Numbered from the stretch's first letter, positions 1 to 8,814 are shown. The stretch: 63,077 nt of DNA from Candidatus Fibrimonadaceae bacterium (GCA_031281345.1 JAITFN010000074.1:1-63077), one strand, 5' to 3'. Numbers and translations: made by a program. The notes: generated from the sequence alone by a model not told the origin.

Positions 1-66
1 ATACCTGTAAAAGTCGCTTATGCGCTTAAAGGAAAAGCCGTCTATGCAAAAATATGCCTTTTTCAT
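1..66 (-). CDS. Start of an NYN/LabA-like (PIN-fold nuclease) protein, truncated by window edge
   Basis: The first 22 codons of a minus-strand gene run off the left edge. The translation begins MKKAYFCIDGFSFKR and continues ISDFY, resembling the N-terminal strand of NYN-domain proteins, where an Asp after a hydrophobic strand (here D9 in CIDGF) is a metal-binding residue. A GAGG Shine-Dalgarno-like site lies just upstream of the ATG, and the stem-loop at 133-159 separates it from the gene upstream. The opposite strand is also open from base 1 to a stop at 88-90, but lacks any recognisable feature. The call rests on only 22 residues. Confidence 0.45.
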   Translation of the reverse strand, partial: MKKAYFCIDGFSFKRISDFYRY

Positions 67-132
67 CACTACCTCACATTTTATTCCTAAAATGTTAGAC
101 GTAGTTCAGAGCAAAAAAATCCAAAAAAAGTG

Positions 133-159
133 AATTATGCAACAGATAGTTGCATAATT
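133..159 (-). terminator. Intrinsic terminator after the AI-2E-family gene
   Basis: A perfect 11-bp inverted repeat (arms 133-143 and 149-159, 5-nt loop) sits just beyond the stop codon at 170. On the minus strand it is followed by CAC and a run of seven T, then a second T run. The plus strand downstream is also T-rich, so it could act in both directions. It is the only convincing intrinsic terminator I found in the window. Confidence 0.7.
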
Positions 160-169
160 GTGCATTTTT

Positions 170-1312
170 TTATACTTTTTGCATTTTTTGTGTTGTTTTT
201 TGCGTTATACTCTCTTGCAAGCAAACAACTTTAAAGAACCAGCTGCAAAGCGGCACCCCTAAAATTAGCCCCCACACACCGAATAATTTTCCAAATATGG
301 TTAAAATCCCCAAAATAATAACGGGGTTCATATGCATATGAGAGCCGTAAATACGTGGATTTAAAATATAAGCTTCTATGGCGTGTATAATGGCTATGAG
401 ACCTATTGCCATAAGCATTAAAAAAGGTCCGTTATGCTGCAAAGCCACCATGCATATTGGCACAGAAGATATAAACACTCCCGCAATGGGCACAAAGCTG
501 CACAAAAATACTGTTGAAATCAAAAATGCCGAGAATTTCCCAATACCCAGCAGCCAAAGCCCAATTCCGGTTAAAAGGCTGTTTAGCACGGCTATAAAGA
601 ATTGAGCTTCTAAAGCCCTTCCGAGTATTGCCGAAAATTGAGTTATGCTTGGTTTAATTTCGTGAAAAACAAATGCTATGCGCGAGCGTTCAAGCCTTCC
701 AAGCATACGGGTTAATCTCGGATAGTCTAAAATTATCAAGAAGGAGAATAGCATAGACAATAAAAAGGAACTAGCTATACCTATCAGCTTTCCTGAATAT
801 AGCATCACGGCAGAGAGATTTTTTTTAATGCTGCCGGAGTTTTCCACAAAGGGCAAATCAAAACTTTGCTGCAAAATCAAAAGCGTTGGAGATTTTGTTC
901 TGGAATTTTCCAAATAGGCATAGTTTTCAATATCCGAGAGCATTTGACCAAAAGCGGGGAAAGATTCTGCTAAATTATTTAATTGACTGTCAAATGCAAT
1001 TATATAGCTATCGAAATTGGATATAAAAGACTTGGTTTGTATTTTAACTTCTGTTGCTAAAAAGTATATGGTTCCGCTTATCAAAATAAGCATGGATATA
1101 CCTATTATGCAGGTTCTAATCCGGCGGTTTCTTATTTTTTGCTTTAATTTTTCACCCAAGTTATGTTGCACAAAAGAAAACACGAATGTCAAAAATATCA
1201 GCAAAAAAAATGAACGCAGCCAGAAAATGAGCAAAACCAAAAGAATCCACATAGCTATTTTGGTGAGCTGCGGGTACTTTGATACAAGTCCAGGTGGCGT
1301 TGAGTTTGGCAT
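170..1312 (-). CDS. AI-2E family transporter (UPF0118/PerM-like membrane protein)
   Basis: A 380-residue polytopic membrane protein. Two hydrophobic helices occupy residues 20-50, another follows near 70-90, a soluble stretch lies at about 95-185, and several helices fill the C-terminal half. The segment NPRIYGSHMHMNP followed by a Gly-rich hydrophobic run is typical of the C-terminal end of the PF01594 family. Members export small molecules or ions; the substrate cannot be told from sequence. The gene follows the MlaE-type permease by 30 nt but has its own TAAATT hexamer 8 nt before the ATG and no Shine-Dalgarno site, suggesting a leaderless transcript inside the cluster. Confidence 0.85.
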   Translation of the reverse strand: MPNSTPPGLVSKYPQLTKIAMWILLVLLIFWLRSFFLLIFLTFVFSFVQHNLGEKLKQKIRNRRIRTCIIGISMLILISGTIYFLATEVKIQTKSFISNFDSYIIAFDSQLNNLAESFPAFGQMLSDIENYAYLENSRTKSPTLLILQQSFDLPFVENSGSIKKNLSAVMLYSGKLIGIASSFLLSMLFSFLIILDYPRLTRMLGRLERSRIAFVFHEIKPSITQFSAILGRALEAQFFIAVLNSLLTGIGLWLLGIGKFSAFLISTVFLCSFVPIAGVFISSVPICMVALQHNGPFLMLMAIGLIAIIHAIEAYILNPRIYGSHMHMNPVIILGILTIFGKLFGVWGLILGVPLCSWFFKVVCLQESITQKTTQKMQKV

Positions 1313-1320
1313 TTGGGGTT

Positions 1321-1326
1321 AATTTA
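1321..1326 (-). promoter_or_regulatory. -10-like element for leaderless AI-2E-family gene
   Basis: TAAATT preceded by AATTTTC on the minus strand, ending 8 nt before the ATG at 1312. There is no Shine-Dalgarno site in the gap. It is one of a recurrent class in this window. Confidence 0.5.
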
Positions 1327-1342
1327 GAAAATTGTCTGACGT

Positions 1343-2128
1343 TTAATAAAATATAAATGAGAACACGGCATCTGCCAGAATTATTGCAGTTATGGAAAAT
1401 ACAACGCACTTGGTTGTTGCAACTCCAACCGCATCTGCACCGCCACGTACCGATAGACCTTTTGAAACGGCAATCAAAGATATTAGCCACCCGAAAATCA
1501 AACCTTTGAAAAGTGATTTAACCAAAATAATTATTGAAAGAGCCTCTCTTAGTTCAGATAAAAACAGCGAAGTTGGAAGCCCAATATATAGAGTGGCAAT
1601 TAAATAGCCCGCAAAGCAACCCGCAATATCTGCGAGCATAGTTAGCAGGGGAGTAGATATGCTCATAGCTTGGAAACGAGGCAACACAAGATATTGAACA
1701 GGGTGAATGCCCATAACCCTCAGAGCTTTTACCTCTTCTTGAACAACCATAGAGGCAATTTCTGCTGTTATTGAAGAACCAGAACGGCCTGCCAAAATAA
1801 TTGCGGTTATGAGCGGGCCAATTTCCATGAACATAGTTACCGCCACACCTCTAACCAAATAAACGCCAGCCCCCAATGTCTCTAACTGAACCGCAGACTG
1901 AAAAGAAAGAGTTATGCCAACTAGAAAAGTCAAAAGAAAAACTATGGTGGTTGCCGTGCTTCCAAGCCTTATCATTTGAAGCGAAAGCGCACCTTTAAAA
2001 GGCAGGCGCATTTTATCAAAACGCCCAAGCGTGCTCCAATAAATGGATTCACTCAAAAGATAGGTTATTTGCCTAAGCTCATAATATAATGCATAAACAG
2101 CCTCGCCAGATTTTTCAATAAATCCCAC
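1343..2128 (-). CDS. MlaE-family lipid ABC transporter permease
   Basis: A 261-residue protein matching the MlaE/TTG2B permease family (PF02405). It has an amphipathic N-terminus, a helix near residues 55-80, the conserved region around GPLITAIILAGRSGSSITAE (about 100-120) and a C-terminal SKGLSVRGGADAVGVATT segment. Family members work with an MlaF ATPase and MlaD/MCE protein to move phospholipids across the periplasm. No MlaF or MCE gene is in the window. The start is GTG at 2128, chosen because GGGAG lies 7 nt upstream; the gene begins 10 nt after the glgC stop, so it is probably co-transcribed with glgC. Confidence 0.9.
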   Translation of the reverse strand: MGFIEKSGEAVYALYYELRQITYLLSESIYWSTLGRFDKMRLPFKGALSLQMIRLGSTATTIVFLLTFLVGITLSFQSAVQLETLGAGVYLVRGVAVTMFMEIGPLITAIILAGRSGSSITAEIASMVVQEEVKALRVMGIHPVQYLVLPRFQAMSISTPLLTMLADIAGCFAGYLIATLYIGLPTSLFLSELREALSIIILVKSLFKGLIFGWLISLIAVSKGLSVRGGADAVGVATTKCVVFSITAIILADAVFSFIFY

Positions 2129-2138
2129 TGGCCACTCC

Positions 2139-3392
2139 CTAATTTCCCTTTATAACGGTATCCTTAGCCAGCACAACAACGCCAGACTCGGTTAAATGGA
2201 ACATCGCTCCGTCTCGGTCTAGATTGTAGCCTATTTCAAAACCAGCCGGAACGTGAATGTCTTTTTCAATAATCGCTTTGCGGATTTTTGCGCCAGGTGC
2301 TATTGTTACACCGGGGAAGATTATGGAATCTTCTACCAAAGCATCTTTTTGAACTGTGACACTTGGGCTCAGTACAGAGTGTATAACTTCGCCACCATTT
2401 ATTATGCAGCCCGCCGAAACAACCGAATTCTCAGCAACACCCTGATTGTCGGTATTGCTAGAAAATTTCGCTGGTGGTCTATTCCAGTTGTAAGTGCGAA
2501 TAGGCCAAGCTTCGTTGTAAAGGTCAAATACGGGTTCTGGTGCGCATATATCCATATTTGCTTCGTAAAAGGCATCTAAGGTTCCAACATCTTTCCAATA
2601 GCCTTTTGTTTTTGGCAGCTCGCCTTTCACTAAATTGCTTGTGAAATCGTAAACATAAACGGGATATTCTGGGTAAAGATAAGGCAGAATGTTATGCCCA
2701 AAATCCGTGGCTTTTGGGTTGTGGTGGTGAATTTCCAAAAGCTGGCGCACTAAAAATTTACTTGAGAAAAGATAGTTGCCCATGCTTGCGAGGCACCACC
2801 CTTGACGCCAAGGTATTTGCTTTGGGTTTTGTTTTGGTTTTTCTTCAAAACCAATCATGCGGCCATCATCGTTTACTTCTATGATGCCAAACTCGTGTGC
2901 CTCTTTTACGGGAACTGGAATGGCGGCTACGGTTAATTGAGCTTGGTGGCTCACGTGAAAGTCCACCATTTGGTTGACGTCCATTTTATATATGTGGTCT
3001 CCGCCGAATATGGCTACCAAGTCTGGGCGTTCGTCTGTTATTAAATTTATGTTTTGGAAAATGGCATCGCTTGTGCCTCTGTACCAGTCGTTTCCGGTGC
3101 GCATTTGTGCGGGAACCAAATCCACATATTGCCCTGTGCTTGGGTTAAGGCTCCAAGCCGCAGATACGTGCTTGTTGAGCGAATCTGATTTGAACTGCGT
3201 TAGAATTTTTATTTTGAACACGCCGCTGTTTATGAAATTGTTTAGCACAAAGTCTATTATTCGGTAAATGCCGCCAAAATGCACAGCTGGTTTTGCACGG
3301 TCGCGCGTTAAGGGCGAAAGTCTGCTGCCTTGACCGCCCGCCATAATCATGCAAAGAATATTTTTGTCGTGTCTGCGAGAACTTGAACTCAT
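2139..3392 (-). CDS. glgC: Glucose-1-phosphate adenylyltransferase
   Basis: Makes ADP-glucose from ATP and glucose-1-phosphate, the committed step of bacterial glycogen synthesis. The 417-residue length is normal. The nucleotide-binding GGQGSRLSPLT motif is at about 18-28, YRGTSDAIFQN near 105, FGGDHIYKMD near 130, and EEKP plus KGYWKDVGT in the middle, with a left-handed beta-helix C-terminal part. Glycogen storage is a known trait of Fibrobacter. A TATATT element ends 6 nt before the ATG and overlaps the recF stop codon, so glgC may start its own leaderless message as well as being read from recF. No other glg gene is present here. Confidence 0.97.
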   Translation of the reverse strand: MSSSSRRHDKNILCMIMAGGQGSRLSPLTRDRAKPAVHFGGIYRIIDFVLNNFINSGVFKIKILTQFKSDSLNKHVSAAWSLNPSTGQYVDLVPAQMRTGNDWYRGTSDAIFQNINLITDERPDLVAIFGGDHIYKMDVNQMVDFHVSHQAQLTVAAIPVPVKEAHEFGIIEVNDDGRMIGFEEKPKQNPKQIPWRQGWCLASMGNYLFSSKFLVRQLLEIHHHNPKATDFGHNILPYLYPEYPVYVYDFTSNLVKGELPKTKGYWKDVGTLDAFYEANMDICAPEPVFDLYNEAWPIRTYNWNRPPAKFSSNTDNQGVAENSVVSAGCIINGGEVIHSVLSPSVTVQKDALVEDSIIFPGVTIAPGAKIRKAIIEKDIHVPAGFEIGYNLDRDGAMFHLTESGVVVLAKDTVIKGN

Positions 3393-3396
3393 AGTG

Positions 3397-4461
3397 TTAA
3401 TATAGTAAATTAAATGATTCTATATCCAAATAAAAATCTCCCTTAAAGGGCAAATCTTCCAAGCTGGGGGTGGCGGCGAAGGTTTGGCTGTTTTTTTGCC
3501 TGACAATTTTCGCAAGGGCCTCTCTTCTTGAGCGGTCAAGTTCGGCAAAAACATCGTCTAAAAGCAAAATGGGGTTCGTTCCCGAATAATTTTCTATTAT
3601 CTCGGCACTGGCAAATTTCATTGAAAGAGCTATGGAACGGCACTGCCCTTGGGAACCAAAGTCCCGCATTGAATGTCCCCCAATCAAAAGCTCTATATCG
3701 TCTCTGTGCGGGCCAATGAGTGTGGCTGCCGCCGCCCTTTCCGCACAGGATTTCTCGCTCAGGCTTTTCAAATAACTCTCTTTATCCATAGCCCTTGTGT
3801 AAGAAAATTTTATTTCCTCTGCATTGTCAGATAAAATTTGGTAAAAATTATTTATATGAGGTTCCAGTATTTTGCACAAAAATCCCCTCTCTTCCCAAAC
3901 TAAAACGGCAAGGGAAGCGAGTTGTTCGGTTAAAGCCTCAAACAGATACTCTCCACCCACGGCAGAACCCTCTAAATTGTCTTTTAACCAGCGGTTTCTC
4001 TGCTGCAAAACCCTGCGGTATCTGCGCAGCAAATCCAAATTGCTTTTTTTGTAAAAACACAAAAGCTCGTCTATAAAATTTCGCCTCGCTTCTGGGGCAC
4101 CTCTTGCAAGCAGCATATCTTCGGGAGAAATCAAAACAAGAGGGGCAGAACCGAACAAAGCCCCTGCCCTGCGAAATTCCTTTCCGTTTAATTTTCCCCT
4201 TGTACTGGAATTTTCCACTTGAATTGCAGCCTCGCAGTCCGTGGTTTTTGCTCTTAAAACAAAATTGCTCGCATTCCAATTTATGGCTTCTTGCAAGGTT
4301 TTTGTTCTAAAAGAAAATCCTTGGCAAATAATGTGGATCGCTTCTAGCAAATTGGTTTTTCCGCAGCCGTTTTTTCCGCTAACCACGGTTATCCCGCCAT
4401 TGAATTCCAAAGAAAATTCTTTTAAATTTCTAAAACCCGATTGTGAAAGGGAGAGAAGCAT
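3397..4461 (-). CDS. recF: DNA replication and repair protein RecF
   Basis: An SMC-like ATPase of the RecFOR pathway that loads RecA at single-strand gaps. The Walker A motif GKNGCGKTN is at residues 29-37, the ABC signature lies in GSQGQCRSIALSMK (about 270), and Walker B PILLLDDVFAELD is near 300. At 354 residues it is full length. The start overlaps the exbD stop by one base (TAATG), indicating translational coupling. The usual dnaA-dnaN-recF-gyrB neighbourhood is absent; recF here sits between exbD and glgC. Confidence 0.96.
   Translation of the reverse strand: MLLSLSQSGFRNLKEFSLEFNGGITVVSGKNGCGKTNLLEAIHIICQGFSFRTKTLQEAINWNASNFVLRAKTTDCEAAIQVENSSTRGKLNGKEFRRAGALFGSAPLVLISPEDMLLARGAPEARRNFIDELLCFYKKSNLDLLRRYRRVLQQRNRWLKDNLEGSAVGGEYLFEALTEQLASLAVLVWEERGFLCKILEPHINNFYQILSDNAEEIKFSYTRAMDKESYLKSLSEKSCAERAAAATLIGPHRDDIELLIGGHSMRDFGSQGQCRSIALSMKFASAEIIENYSGTNPILLLDDVFAELDRSRREALAKIVRQKNSQTFAATPSLEDLPFKGDFYLDIESFNLLY
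3399..3404 (-). promoter_or_regulatory. -10-like element for leaderless glgC
   Basis: TATATT on the minus strand, preceded by AATTTAC and ending 6 nt before the glgC ATG. It overlaps the last codons of recF. No ribosome-binding site lies between it and the start. Confidence 0.5.
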
Positions 4462-4874
4462 TAATCGCTCTCTTTACTTGCCGCTATGGATACTTTTTTC
4501 ACCCTTGCCAAATTGCACTGGTCTAAAATATCTACAATTTTTCCGCCCGGTGCTTCTCTGTCTGCTACAATTATTGCTGCACGGTCTGGTTTTTCGGCTA
4601 CCATCTGTTGCAAAATAGTTTTTAATGTTCTTAAATCAACCTGGCCTTCGTTTATGTGAATTGTCCCTTCGCGGCTAAGCCCAATCAAAATGCTTTCCCT
4701 CGCAAGTTCCTCGGCAGAACTCGCTTTGGGTTTGTTCACGTCCACTCCGGTTTCCCTAACAAAGGAACTTGTAACAACAAAAAATATCAGCAGAATAAAA
4801 ACCATATCCAGCATAGGAGCAATGTCTATGCCGCCAGAGTTATCTTTATTTTTGTATTTCTTTGCAAAACTCAT
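4461..4874 (-). CDS. ExbD/TolR-family biopolymer transport protein
   Basis: A 137-residue inner-membrane protein with a short cytoplasmic N-terminus, a single transmembrane helix (about 18-40) and a periplasmic domain. The helix carries the essential Asp (D23 in PMLDMVFILL), which in ExbD/TolR couples proton flow to outer-membrane work. Partners are normally an ExbB/TolQ protein and TonB/TolA, but none is in this window, so this is an orphan copy. AGGA lies 8 nt before the ATG. It is 9 nt downstream of ychF and overlaps recF by one base, so it sits in a ychF-exbD-recF operon. Confidence 0.93.
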   Translation of the reverse strand: MSFAKKYKNKDNSGGIDIAPMLDMVFILLIFFVVTSSFVRETGVDVNKPKASSAEELARESILIGLSREGTIHINEGQVDLRTLKTILQQMVAEKPDRAAIIVADREAPGGKIVDILDQCNLARVKKVSIAASKESD

Positions 4875-4883
4875 TTTTTTATC

Positions 4884-5978
4884 CTAAGAATTGAACAAGA
4901 ACAACATAATATCACCGTCTTGAACTTCGTAATCTTTGCCTTCTGTGCGCAAATGCCCTGCATCTTTGGCGGCATTCAGCGAACCGTATTTTTCAAAATC
5001 CGAGTACGAGAGCGTTTCTGCTCTAATAAAACCTTTTTCAAAATCTGTGTGTATAACTCCGGCACAGGCAGGTGCTTTCCAGCCCTTGTGAAATGTCCAA
5101 GCACGAACTTCCTTTTCTCCCGCGGTGAAAAAGGTACGCAGTCCAAGTATTCCATAACCCTTTTTAATAACTTGGTCTAATCCGCTCTCTGCCATTCCGA
5201 GTTCTTTTAAAAATTCTGTTTTTTCTGCCTGCTCCATTTCTGCGAGTTCTTCTTCAACTTTTCCACATATGATAACCATATCTTGTTTGCGTTCGTCTGC
5301 ATATTTTTTTAGCTGTTCGGTGTAGGCATTGCCTTTTATAACATCGCTTTCACTTACGTTTGCGCAATAGAAAATGGGTTTTGCGGTTAAGAGGGCAAGC
5401 TCAAAAATGAGCTCTTCTGTTGCTTCGTTTTTTTCAATTTCCCTCGCTGGTTTTCCCGTGCCCAAGTGCTTTGCAAGAGCTTCGCAAGCGGAGAGTTTTT
5501 CTTTTGCCTTTGCTGTTCCAATTCTTGCGTTTTTGGTTTCTTGAGCGAGGCGTTTTTCCACGCTTTCCAAATCTTTCAATATGAGTTCGGTTTCTATAAT
5601 CTCAACATCTCTAAGCGGATTCACCACCTCGTGCACGTGTATAATGTTTTCGTCATCAAAGCAACGAACCACCTCCATAATGGCTTCACATTCCCTTATG
5701 TGCGTTAAAAACTGGTTACCCAAACCTTCGCCCTGCGAGGCTCCCTTAACAAGCCCTGCAATATCCACAAACTGGGTGACCGCCGGAACAATGCTCTTTG
5801 GGTTGTATGCCTTAACAAGAGTATCTAAGCGTTTATCTGGCACGCTCACCATTCCCACATTTGGGTTTATGGTGCAAAAAGGATAATTCGCGCTCTCTGC
5901 ACCTGCATTTGTTATCGCATTAAATATAGTGCTTTTGCCAACATTGGGCAGACCTACTATTCCACATTTAAATCCCAT
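4884..5978 (-). CDS. ychF: Redox-regulated ATPase/GTPase YchF (OLA1 family)
   Basis: An Obg-family P-loop NTPase that binds ribosomes and prefers ATP. The G1 loop GLPNVGKST is at residues 9-17, DIAGLVKGASQGEGLGNQFL lies near 68-87, the G4-region NVSE is near 205, and a TGS domain ends in YEVQDGDIMLFLFN. Length 364 is normal. The promoter is TAAATT ending 9 nt before the ATG with no ribosome-binding site, so the ychF-exbD-recF message may be leaderless at ychF. Confidence 0.97.
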   Translation of the reverse strand: MGFKCGIVGLPNVGKSTIFNAITNAGAESANYPFCTINPNVGMVSVPDKRLDTLVKAYNPKSIVPAVTQFVDIAGLVKGASQGEGLGNQFLTHIRECEAIMEVVRCFDDENIIHVHEVVNPLRDVEIIETELILKDLESVEKRLAQETKNARIGTAKAKEKLSACEALAKHLGTGKPAREIEKNEATEELIFELALLTAKPIFYCANVSESDVIKGNAYTEQLKKYADERKQDMVIICGKVEEELAEMEQAEKTEFLKELGMAESGLDQVIKKGYGILGLRTFFTAGEKEVRAWTFHKGWKAPACAGVIHTDFEKGFIRAETLSYSDFEKYGSLNAAKDAGHLRTEGKDYEVQDGDIMLFLFNS

Positions 5979-5987
5979 AGGAAGGTA

Positions 5988-5993
5988 AATTTA
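5988..5993 (-). promoter_or_regulatory. -10-like element for leaderless ychF
   Basis: TAAATT preceded by ATTTC on the minus strand, 9 nt before the ATG at 5978. It probably drives the ychF-exbD-recF operon. Confidence 0.45.
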
Positions 5994-5997
5994 GAAA

Positions 5998-8109
5998 TTA
6001 TATAAACTCCGCAAGCGCAGTCCACCTATGCCGCTCTCTATTGTTGCGAACCGCAGTTTCCAAAGAACCCTGACTCGCCAAAATCCAAATATTTTCCTTT
6101 GCTCTGGTCACAGCTGTGTACAGCAAATTTCTTTGCAGCATAATGGAGTGGGTGTAGTCCAGCACAACCGCCACGGATTTATATTCACTGCCTTGGCTTT
6201 TGTGAACGGTGCAGGCATAGGCAAGGGTTAAATGCTCAAATTCATCGCCTTCTATGGTTATAGTTTTGCCTTCAAAATCTGCCTCTATTTTTTTTGCAGT
6301 TGGCATAACACGAGTTATGCGCCCCAAATCGCCGTTGAAAATATCTTTCTCATAGTTGTTTTTAAGTTGCATAACAGGGTCGCCAATTTGCCAGTGAATG
6401 TTTCTGTAATCAAAACCATAAGCGTTGAAGTTGAGTATCTTTTGCATAAAGGCGTTAAGGCTTTGAGTTCCCAGAGTTCCTTTGTGCATAGGGGTTAAAA
6501 CTTGCAGTTCGCCATTTTTTGAAAGCCTGTGCAAAATGGAAAGAGCTTCTTCTGAATTTTGGTAGGGCATATAGTGAAAATGCGAGCCGTTTTGCAAGTT
6601 CGGCATTTTGCCCGCTAAAATTCGGTGCGCATTTTCTGCAATATCGCTGGATTCCCCTTGCCTGTAAATTTTGGAAAGCCTCGCTTGCGCAACTTCTCTG
6701 CAAGAGAGAATTTCCCTAAGCACATTGCCCGGTCCAACGCTTGGCAACTGGTCTGCATCGCCAATTAAAATCAGTTGAGTGCCGTGCCTTAGTGCGCGCA
6801 TTAAATCTGCGGCAAGCTCATTGTCTAGCATTGAGCTTTCGTCTATAATAACAACGTTTGCATCTAGCGGATTCATTTCGTTTTTGTAAAAAAGCCCAGA
6901 AATTGGATCTATTTCCAAAAGGCGGTGAATGGTGCTCGCTTTAAAGTGGCAAACCTCCGCCATTCGGCGAGCTGCGCGCCCTGTGGGTGCAGCGAGCATC
7001 ACTTTCTTTTTTTGCAAATTCAAAATATGCAATATGCCTTTCAATATCGTAGTTTTGCCTGTCCCTGGTCCACCCGTTATAACAAAGAACATATTTGAAA
7101 CAGCATCTTTAATGGCTTTTAATTGCTCATTGCTATAAGAAATTTCAAGGCTGCTCGCTGCTGCGTTTATTTCTGCATCGCTGTGCAAAGCCTCTAACTC
7201 CCCAAAATTCAAAGCTCTACGAATAAACATTCCTATATATTTTTCCGCTTCGTAGAGTTCCGGTAGCCACACACGCTCTTGTTGGATAATGACTTTTTCC
7301 GCCTTTTTCAAATCAGATAGTGCGGAATACAAGTAATCAAAAATATCATCGTCTGGGAAATTCGGAGTTATTCTCAAAAAATTAAGAGCGTTTTGCAATA
7401 GGTTTTCGGGAGGCATAAATGAATGCCCGCCATCGTATTTGGCTTCTCTTAAAACGTGCAAAATAGCGGCGCGCAGCCTTAGTCCAGAACTCTCTTCAAA
7501 GCCTATTTTTTTTGCGGCATTGTCTGCTATTTCAAATGGATAAGCAAAAGGTTCTTCGCACATAGTGTATGGATTTTCGCTTACTATATCTTCTGTTTGC
7601 ATTTTGTATAAATTCCAAGCGAGCATAGCTTTTGCACCAGTAAATCCGAGTTTGTAGAGGAATAGCAGAGATTTTCTGCTCTCTTGCTGCATTCCCCAAT
7701 CGTCTATGAATTTCTCAAGCCGCTTTCCGCTCAGTCCTTTTATCGCACCCCGCAGTTGCATAGGATTTGTGTCTAAAATTTTTGGCAAATTTTCCCCAAA
7801 AACACCAACCAATTTTTCCGCTGTTTTTTCTCCTATGCCTGTGAAAATTCCACTTGCCAAGTAATCTATCAAGCCATTTTCTCCTTCTGGTTGCAAAACT
7901 TCGCAACTAACCACAGAGAACTGCTTTCCAAATTTAGGGTGTTCGCTCCAATCTCCCGTTAAACGAACCCTTTCCCCCGCGTGAACAGGCAAAAAATTGC
8001 CTGCTGCGGTTTCTGTTTGTTTGCTGTGTTTTATGCGTACAACAGAAAACCCATTTCGCTCGTTTGAAAAAACTACGGAAGATACGGTGCATTCTAGGGT
8101 TTCTGGCAT
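5998..8109 (-). CDS. recD2: ATP-dependent RecD2-type DNA helicase
   Basis: A 703-residue superfamily 1B 5'-3' helicase. It has the RecD2 N-terminal extension with OB and helix-hairpin-helix regions (LIDYLASGIFTGIGEKTAEKL near 80-100). Motif I GGPGTGKTT is near 345, AAPTGRAARRM near 375, the DE-box IIDESSMLD near 430, GDADQLPSVGPG near 460, and C-terminal VHKSQGSEY near 640. RecD2 acts in mismatch and double-strand break repair in bacteria that often lack RecBCD. TACCTT lies 13 nt before the ATG. The stop is 19 nt before the start of ychF, whose own promoter lies in the gap. Confidence 0.95.
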   Translation of the reverse strand: MPETLECTVSSVVFSNERNGFSVVRIKHSKQTETAAGNFLPVHAGERVRLTGDWSEHPKFGKQFSVVSCEVLQPEGENGLIDYLASGIFTGIGEKTAEKLVGVFGENLPKILDTNPMQLRGAIKGLSGKRLEKFIDDWGMQQESRKSLLFLYKLGFTGAKAMLAWNLYKMQTEDIVSENPYTMCEEPFAYPFEIADNAAKKIGFEESSGLRLRAAILHVLREAKYDGGHSFMPPENLLQNALNFLRITPNFPDDDIFDYLYSALSDLKKAEKVIIQQERVWLPELYEAEKYIGMFIRRALNFGELEALHSDAEINAAASSLEISYSNEQLKAIKDAVSNMFFVITGGPGTGKTTILKGILHILNLQKKKVMLAAPTGRAARRMAEVCHFKASTIHRLLEIDPISGLFYKNEMNPLDANVVIIDESSMLDNELAADLMRALRHGTQLILIGDADQLPSVGPGNVLREILSCREVAQARLSKIYRQGESSDIAENAHRILAGKMPNLQNGSHFHYMPYQNSEEALSILHRLSKNGELQVLTPMHKGTLGTQSLNAFMQKILNFNAYGFDYRNIHWQIGDPVMQLKNNYEKDIFNGDLGRITRVMPTAKKIEADFEGKTITIEGDEFEHLTLAYACTVHKSQGSEYKSVAVVLDYTHSIMLQRNLLYTAVTRAKENIWILASQGSLETAVRNNRERHRWTALAEFI

Positions 8110-8122
8110 TTGTTATGGGAAT

Positions 8123-8128
8123 AAGGTA
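8123..8128 (-). promoter_or_regulatory. -10-like element for recD2
   Basis: TACCTT preceded by AAATTTTTTC on the minus strand, with a 13-nt gap to the ATG at 8109. The short leader lacks a Shine-Dalgarno match. It lies just after the PIN-toxin stop at 8139. Confidence 0.45.
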
Positions 8129-8138
8129 GAAAAAATTT

Positions 8139-8549
8139 CTATCTATTCCAAACAAACCTTAGGCCTTGATTCCCATAAAAACGCATTTTGCTATCCGAAC
8201 TAATGAGAGTAACCTTATTAGTTATAGCGTGTGCCATAATAGCGTGATCAACAGGGTCTTTGTGGTCATGAATAGGAGTTAGTTTACCAAGTGTCAATAT
8301 ATGTTCCTTCTTGAAATAATCAACCGAAAAGCCAAGCTCGTCTATATGGTTAAAAATATCCTTTGTCTCTTTCCATCGAGAAATGTTAATTTTACCAATT
8401 CTAAGCAAATATATAATTTCTTCTATACTCCTTGAACTAACATTTATCGTATTTGAGCTATCCCAAAGCAAATCGGAAATCTCTTTGGAAAGTCTGTCTC
8501 TTTCCGATATAAAAAATACCAAAATGTTCGTATCTATGAGATAGCGCAT
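8139..8549 (-). CDS. VapC-like PIN-domain toxin
   Basis: A 136-residue PIN-domain protein, probably a metal-dependent endoribonuclease of a type II toxin-antitoxin pair. The first metal-binding Asp is D6 in MRYLIDTNILV, a conserved Glu lies in SRSIEEIIYLL (about 43), the third acidic cluster is DHKDPVDHAIMAHA (about 98-110), and the fourth is SSDSKM. It starts one base after the stop of the small upstream gene, which is the likely antitoxin. The target RNA cannot be inferred. Confidence 0.88.
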   Translation of the reverse strand: MRYLIDTNILVFFISERDRLSKEISDLLWDSSNTINVSSRSIEEIIYLLRIGKINISRWKETKDIFNHIDELGFSVDYFKKEHILTLGKLTPIHDHKDPVDHAIMAHAITNKVTLISSDSKMRFYGNQGLRFVWNR

Positions 8550-8550
8550 A

Positions 8551-8691
8551 TTACCTCATCACCGCCCGTATATCCAGTATTTTTGCTCCTTCTAACCCGT
8601 TTGGGTGCTTTAAGCACCACAGGGCAGCTTTTGACAATTTTATGCTCCCATCTGTCGGAGGCATAGGCAATTTTCCTTTTTTAGTTTTCAT
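8551..8691 (-). CDS. Small antitoxin-like protein (46 aa) upstream of the PIN toxin
   Basis: The product begins MKTKKGKLPMPPTDGSI and is basic, with K, R and P. AAGGA lies 6 nt before the ATG, and the stop is one base before the VapC-like start. The arrangement (small gene first, toxin second, near-zero spacing) is that of vapBC modules. I do not recognise a DNA-binding fold in so short a sequence, so the antitoxin role is inferred from position. Confidence 0.65.
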   Translation of the reverse strand: MKTKKGKLPMPPTDGSIKLSKAALWCLKHPNGLEGAKILDIRAVMR

Positions 8692-8814
8692 AAACAATCC
8701 TTTTTAAAGTTTCACTATAAAAATATACATAAATATATTGGAAAAATGGCAAAAAAACTAAAACCATTGCATTTGGCATACAACTGTAGCCAAATTAGCA
8801 AGAAACACTACCCC

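Noticed and set aside
1..90. Plus-strand open frame of 29 codons ending at 88-90, possible 3' end of a gene
   Set aside because: It overlaps the better supported minus-strand NYN start and has no recognisable motif.
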